Part shown: positions 39,882 to 43,168 of the stretch, piece after piece
How positions within the stretch are numbered: position 1 is the first letter of the stretch
How the letters are laid out: each line of letters starts with the position of its first letter
Assembly (NCBI GenBank): GCA_034440595.1
Contig: JAWXCH010000154.1
Coordinates: 1-43,168, forward strand
Direction: 5' to 3'
Origin: JAWXCH01 sp034440595
GTDB lineage: Bacteria > Planctomycetota > Planctomycetia > Pirellulales > JALHPA01
Length of the DNA stretch: 43,168 nt
The notes under the pieces: generated by a model
What the model saw: the letters and a program-made list of their open reading frames with translations, nothing else
Database searches by the model: none
Told to the model about the DNA's origin: nothing
Position numbers and translations under genes: made by a program

Positions 39882-40985
39882 CTATTCGAGGTCTTCCAGC
39901 CAGAGACGAATTTCGTTTTCGTACTCGCTAGCCAGTCCGCCGACGATTAATTGTCGGTGAAAGCTGGCGGCACCTTCCTTGAGTTGGTCGGCTGCCTCGG
40001 CACTGGGAAATCGCCGCGTCGGGTCGGGTGCGACTAGCCCGCGGCAAAAATTCATCAGCAACTCGTTGCAAACGACTTCTTGAGGGAGGATTTGCGGTAG
40101 CCGCTGTGCTAAAAATCGCTTCCCTTCGAGCAGTTCTTTGTAAGTGGTCAACCCGGCAAAAGGTGGCCGCCCGGCCAGCATTTCTACCAGCACGTAGCCC
40201 AGGCTTGCCAGGTCCGCACGTGGGGTGCATTCGCCACCTTCCAGTACTTCTGGAGCCGAATAGGTTGGCGTGCAGGTCCGCTGCGCCGGCACATTGTCCA
40301 AAGCAATCGCCGAACCGATATCGACCAGCTTGGCGTTACCCGTCCGCTTGACCATGATATTCGACGGCTTTAAGTCGCCGTGGACGATCTGCTCGCGGTG
40401 CAAAGCGGCCAGTGCCGCCAGACATTCACGAACAATGGCGATTGCGATACCCGGTTTGAACCGCGACTGAACCGCTCCGGCGGTCACAATCACATTGTTC
40501 AGATACTCCCACCGCTGGTGACTAACCTGATCGCGCGTGCGGTCCAGCACGCTACGACTGAGCAAGTGGTTCAAGTCGTACCCGTCGACCCATTCCATCT
40601 CCATCAGTCGGATGCGGTTGCGATCGACAAAGTTATGAACGTCCAGCAAATTATCCTGCTGGATCTGTGCCACGCGAGCCGCGACATGCGCAATCCGCGC
40701 CATCGCTTCGTCATAGGCGCGCGCGTCTTCGTATCGCTCAGGGGAGAAGATTTTGATGGCAACTGGCAAGGTGAAACCGTCGGTTCCACGTCGCTCACTC
40801 AGATAAACCAGCCCCTGCCCCCCTGCTCCGATCAGTCGCTTGAGCTTATGGTGCTCGGTCCAGCTCATGCGCTGCACGTCGATGATCGACTGGTATCGAT
40901 CCATCAACTCGTCTGGGCAGCGAACCGATGGCTTGCCCCCAAACGTGATCGTTGCATTTCCTTCGCGAAATATCGTGGTCGTCAT
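39882..40985 (-). CDS. Serine/threonine protein kinase (Hanks type), soluble
   Basis: 367-aa protein kinase. The Gly-rich loop is LIGAGGQGLVYL (51-62), the ATP-binding Lys is in VAIKIF (Lys78), the catalytic loop reads HGDLKPSN (202-209; Gly instead of the usual Arg), the metal-binding Asp is in DIG (222-224, for DFG) and the P+1 region ends YSAPEVLEGG (242-251). HGD and DIG forms often mark non-RD or divergent kinases. No membrane helix and no PASTA or other sensor domain is present, unlike many bacterial kinases; an extra helical stretch lies in MARIAHVAARVAQIQQDNLLDVHNF. It probably acts in the cytoplasm on an unknown target. A divergent 282-bp region separates it from the hydroxyacid dehydrogenase. 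Confidence 0.93.
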   Translation of the reverse strand: MTTTIFREGNATITFGGKPSVRCPDELMDRYQSIIDVQRMSWTEHHKLKRLIGAGGQGLVYLSERRGTDGFTLPVAIKIFSPERYEDARAYDEAMARIAHVAARVAQIQQDNLLDVHNFVDRNRIRLMEMEWVDGYDLNHLLSRSVLDRTRDQVSHQRWEYLNNVIVTAGAVQSRFKPGIAIAIVRECLAALAALHREQIVHGDLKPSNIMVKRTGNAKLVDIGSAIALDNVPAQRTCTPTYSAPEVLEGGECTPRADLASLGYVLVEMLAGRPPFAGLTTYKELLEGKRFLAQRLPQILPQEVVCNELLMNFCRGLVAPDPTRRFPSAEAADQLKEGAASFHRQLIVGGLASEYENEIRLWLEDLE

Positions 40986-41267
40986 TCGAATTCACTCAAG
41001 GTTGCCTGGTCCGTACCCGCCACGGCCTTCTCGCCATCATAGGCAGAAGTTTCGTCTTAGGTAAAGACGAGCATGCCAGCATGCGGTTCAGCCATAACTG
41101 TAAAATATCACAAATTGCTGAAACTGCCCTGAATTGGTATGCAAGAAGGAGAGAAATATTCGCGTACCGCTTGAATCGAAGTCCATGTAACACAAACAGT
41201 GGACCGAAGCGTGAATCCCCCCTCATGCGGCACTTTGCATTGGTTGCCGCACGCTATCAATCGAGAA

Positions 41268-42242
41268 TCAAAGCGCTGCGCGAGCCTGTCGAATGGGAAA
41301 TCCCAGGTTCTTGTCGACGAGATTATTGAGCGGTAGGCCGTTGTGATAGCGTCGCAAATTTTCGCAAAAGAAATCGGTCATGTTATCGATCCGTTTGGCG
41401 CTTTGCCCGGCGACATGCGGCGTAATGAGCATGTTTGGCAACTCCCAGAGCGGGCTGGTAAGTGGCAATGGTTCTTCCGCGGCCACATCCGCGGCGGCAG
41501 CAAATAGCTTGCCGGATTGCAACGCTGCAACCAGCGCCTCCTCGACCACTAATTTGCCGCGCGCCATATTCATGAAGATGCTCCCCTGTTTCATTAGAGC
41601 AAATTTGTCGGCATTCATAATCCAGCGAGTCTGCTGATTGAGGGGCAAACACAGAATCACCACATCGCATTGCGGCAGCAGATCATCCAGACGATCCGCC
41701 GGCCATAGCTCCGCAACCTCAGCCGGTTTATCGACCGGAAATAGATCCACCGCCAGGATGCGCGTTTTGAATGGGGCCAGTACTTGGGCAACCCGGCGGC
41801 CAACGCCACCCAGGCCGACAATGCCGACCTTGGCATGCGTCAAGTCCCTCGTCGGTCGGCGGATATATTCTTTCTTTTGTTGCGCACGAAAGAACACCGG
41901 CAGGCTGCGAGTAATCGCCGTCAGCAGCGCCACAGTATGTTCGGCCACTTGGTCCCCAAGCACGCCGGAGGCACTGGTCACAATCATTTGCGAAGCAATC
42001 ACGGAAGGTGCCAGCAGCCAATCCAGCCCGGCTGCGGAGGATTGAGTCCAAACGAGCCGCCCCTGCTCGACCACACGGTCCCAATCGACAGGGACTTTGG
42101 CGTGCCCACAGAACAGATCGGCGGTCAAGATTGCCTCGGCGATCTCTTCCTGGCCGACGCTGACGATTTCGAGTTCAGGGGCCGTTTTGGCGATTTGAGC
42201 AATATGGTGCGCTTCGACCGGGTAGCATAGAACAAGCCGCAT
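41268..42242 (-). CDS. D-isomer-specific 2-hydroxyacid dehydrogenase
   Basis: NAD(P)-dependent oxidoreductase reducing 2-keto acids, 324 aa. The Rossmann loop is VGIVGLGGVGRRVAQ (139-153). Catalytic residues appear as Arg in NMARGK (Arg228), Glu in AAEEPLP (about 257) and His in ITPHVAGQ (His276). The Asp of AVDLFPVDKP (about 166) suggests a preference for NAD(H). The start at 42242 (MRLVLCYPVEAHH) was chosen because AGAGG lies upstream and the homology starts there; the frame to 42314 is rejected. Relatives include glyoxylate, phosphoglycerate and formate dehydrogenases; the substrate is not clear. It is monocistronic between the kinase and the divergent DoxX-like gene. Confidence 0.9.
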   Translation of the reverse strand: MRLVLCYPVEAHHIAQIAKTAPELEIVSVGQEEIAEAILTADLFCGHAKVPVDWDRVVEQGRLVWTQSSAAGLDWLLAPSVIASQMIVTSASGVLGDQVAEHTVALLTAITRSLPVFFRAQQKKEYIRRPTRDLTHAKVGIVGLGGVGRRVAQVLAPFKTRILAVDLFPVDKPAEVAELWPADRLDDLLPQCDVVILCLPLNQQTRWIMNADKFALMKQGSIFMNMARGKLVVEEALVAALQSGKLFAAAADVAAEEPLPLTSPLWELPNMLITPHVAGQSAKRIDNMTDFFCENLRRYHNGLPLNNLVDKNLGFPIRQARAAL

Positions 42243-42518
42243 GGAAGGCCTCTGAAACAGCAGTAAATTTGGAACCGAGAACGTCATTGTGCCGTGGGTT
42301 CCCCACCTGCGCAAGCCCCTATAGGGTGCCGAATATGAGAAAAATCCTCAGTTTCCCTCGGACGAACTAGTTGGCAACGCTGGAACGAACAGCCATAATA
42401 GGAGTTCCCAATCAGGGAGGCAGGGGAAGCAAAAGTCCTACCTATACCAAGGCGGCTATCTCGGCGAAGATATCCGTCCCTCGCAAACAATATCGCGTCG
42501 TAGTCGCTGGAGCTTTGA

Positions 42519-43168
42519 ATGCTCGAGCAGGAGGATCCTCTGGTTCGTAAATTCTTATCGGTTGGCGTTCTAACGATAGTCATGCTGGTCGCGCTGCGCG
42601 TGTCCATCGGGTGGCACTTTTTTTCGCAAGGTCTGGAGCACTATCACGATCGAAATTGGTCGAGCGAAGGTTTCTTGCGCCAGGCCAAAGGTCCGTTCGC
42701 GGACTTCTATCAGTCGCAGATTCCCGACTTCCACGGTTGGAACGAACTCGTTTCGCTCCCCTGGGAAGAATCCGCCGCAGAAGCCGCGTCGGTCAGGCCA
42801 GATGCCAAGGCCAGCAAGGACAAGAAGAAAGAAAAGAACGACAAGGCCGCTCCAGACAAATCCAAGAAACCGAACACGGCTCGCGCAACTCCTGCTGGCC
42901 GGGCTCATTTGCAGTCACTTTTGAATCCGCAGTTGGCGTTCTTACAAGAAACAGTCGAATCAGAACCTAAGTCCTCAGAAGAGCCGAAATCGACGGAAGA
43001 GCCGGCATCGACAGACGAACCAAAATCGACGGAAGAGCCTAAATCGGAAAGTCCTGCGAAGACAGATTCAACGACTAGTGAGCCTGCCAAGACAGAAGAA
43101 GCGAAGTCAGATACTGTAACCCCTGAACCGGCTAATTCTGAGCCAGCCAAATCAGAGCCGGCCAAATC
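42519..43168 (+). CDS. DoxX-like membrane protein, 3'-truncated by window edge, with low-complexity insert
   Basis: The frame starts at ATG 42519 and stays open to the window edge (216 codons). The N-terminus has a membrane helix, FLSVGVLTIVMLVALRVSIGW, followed by HFFSQGLEHYHDRNWSSEGFLRQAKGP. This matches the first helix and loop of DoxX-family proteins (R-x-x-x-GWxFxxxGxxK...WSAxxxLxxAxGP). After LPWEESAAEA comes a long insert rich in Lys, Glu, Ser, Thr and Pro with repeats of the type EPKSTEE and SEPAK. A CTG at 42540 has a perfect AGGAGGA 4 nt upstream; it could be the real start, but CTG starts are rare. The rest of the family's helices must lie outside the window. Confidence 0.75.
   Translation, partial: MLEQEDPLVRKFLSVGVLTIVMLVALRVSIGWHFFSQGLEHYHDRNWSSEGFLRQAKGPFADFYQSQIPDFHGWNELVSLPWEESAAEAASVRPDAKASKDKKKEKNDKAAPDKSKKPNTARATPAGRAHLQSLLNPQLAFLQETVESEPKSSEEPKSTEEPASTDEPKSTEEPKSESPAKTDSTTSEPAKTEEAKSDTVTPEPANSEPAKSEPAK

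Noticed and set aside
42905..43165. Minus-strand open frame of 86 codons with regular Gly/Ser/Asp repeats
   Set aside because: It is the complement of the Glu/Lys/Ser/Pro repeat region of the DoxX-like gene; the regularity comes from that repeat.

Overview
The window looks like a chromosome segment of a planctomycete, most likely Pirellulaceae-like. This is inferred from family content: a DUF1559 protein with a prepilin-type N-terminus, several Tat-exported Gfo/Idh/MocA oxidoreductases, a Cys-type sulfatase, a PEP-CTERM protein, a secreted leucine-rich-repeat protein, a Ser/Thr kinase, many genes without a clear Shine-Dalgarno sequence, and short hairpin repeats between genes. No transposase, integrase, prophage or CRISPR array is visible.

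Layout. 1-5418 (+): a 5'-truncated PhoD-like phosphatase, a sulfatase and two Gfo/Idh/MocA proteins, probably for catabolism of sulfated or phosphorylated glycans. 5514-7138 (+): two tandem paralogous small membrane proteins and a DUF5946-like protein. 7170-7986 (-): a two-gene operon of unknown function, then tRNA-Asp(GTC). 8585-12006: an SDR, a PEP-CTERM protein with a His cluster behind two inverted repeats that resemble Fur/Zur operators, miaE and a small conserved protein. 12262-15645 (-): a TPR membrane protein, a LeuB-like dehydrogenase, an anchored nuclease and a small CxxC protein. 16180-18508: an HNH endonuclease, a 7Fe ferredoxin and an ECF-type sigma factor. 18712-26131 (-): ispF, cysS, ruvC and ruvA, then two overlapping paralogous zinc-ribbon membrane proteins, then ruvB. 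The zinc-ribbon pair sits between ruvA and ruvB and is bracketed by two direct copies of a hairpin repeat.

26494-29420 (+): a three-gene ABC-2 exporter (ATPase plus two permeases). 29540-30814 (+): a secreted HExxH metallopeptidase-like protein. 30955-35255 (+): two related TIM-barrel isomerase-like proteins, a UbiA-family prenyltransferase and an atypical phosphodiesterase-fold protein. The last two match EboC and EboF of the ebo metabolite-traffic operon; eboA, eboB and eboD are not seen here. This reduced, rearranged ebo-like cluster is the most interesting system in the window. 35475-43168: a DUF1559 prepilin-like protein, a third Gfo/Idh/MocA protein (-), an exported LRR protein, a Ser/Thr kinase (-), a 2-hydroxyacid dehydrogenase (-) and the start of a DoxX-like membrane protein with a long Glu/Lys/Ser/Pro-rich insert, cut by the window edge.

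At least four kinds of intergenic hairpin repeat occur. Several lie directly upstream of start codons and one appears to supply a Shine-Dalgarno sequence. All identifications come from reading motifs and from memory of families; no database search was run.
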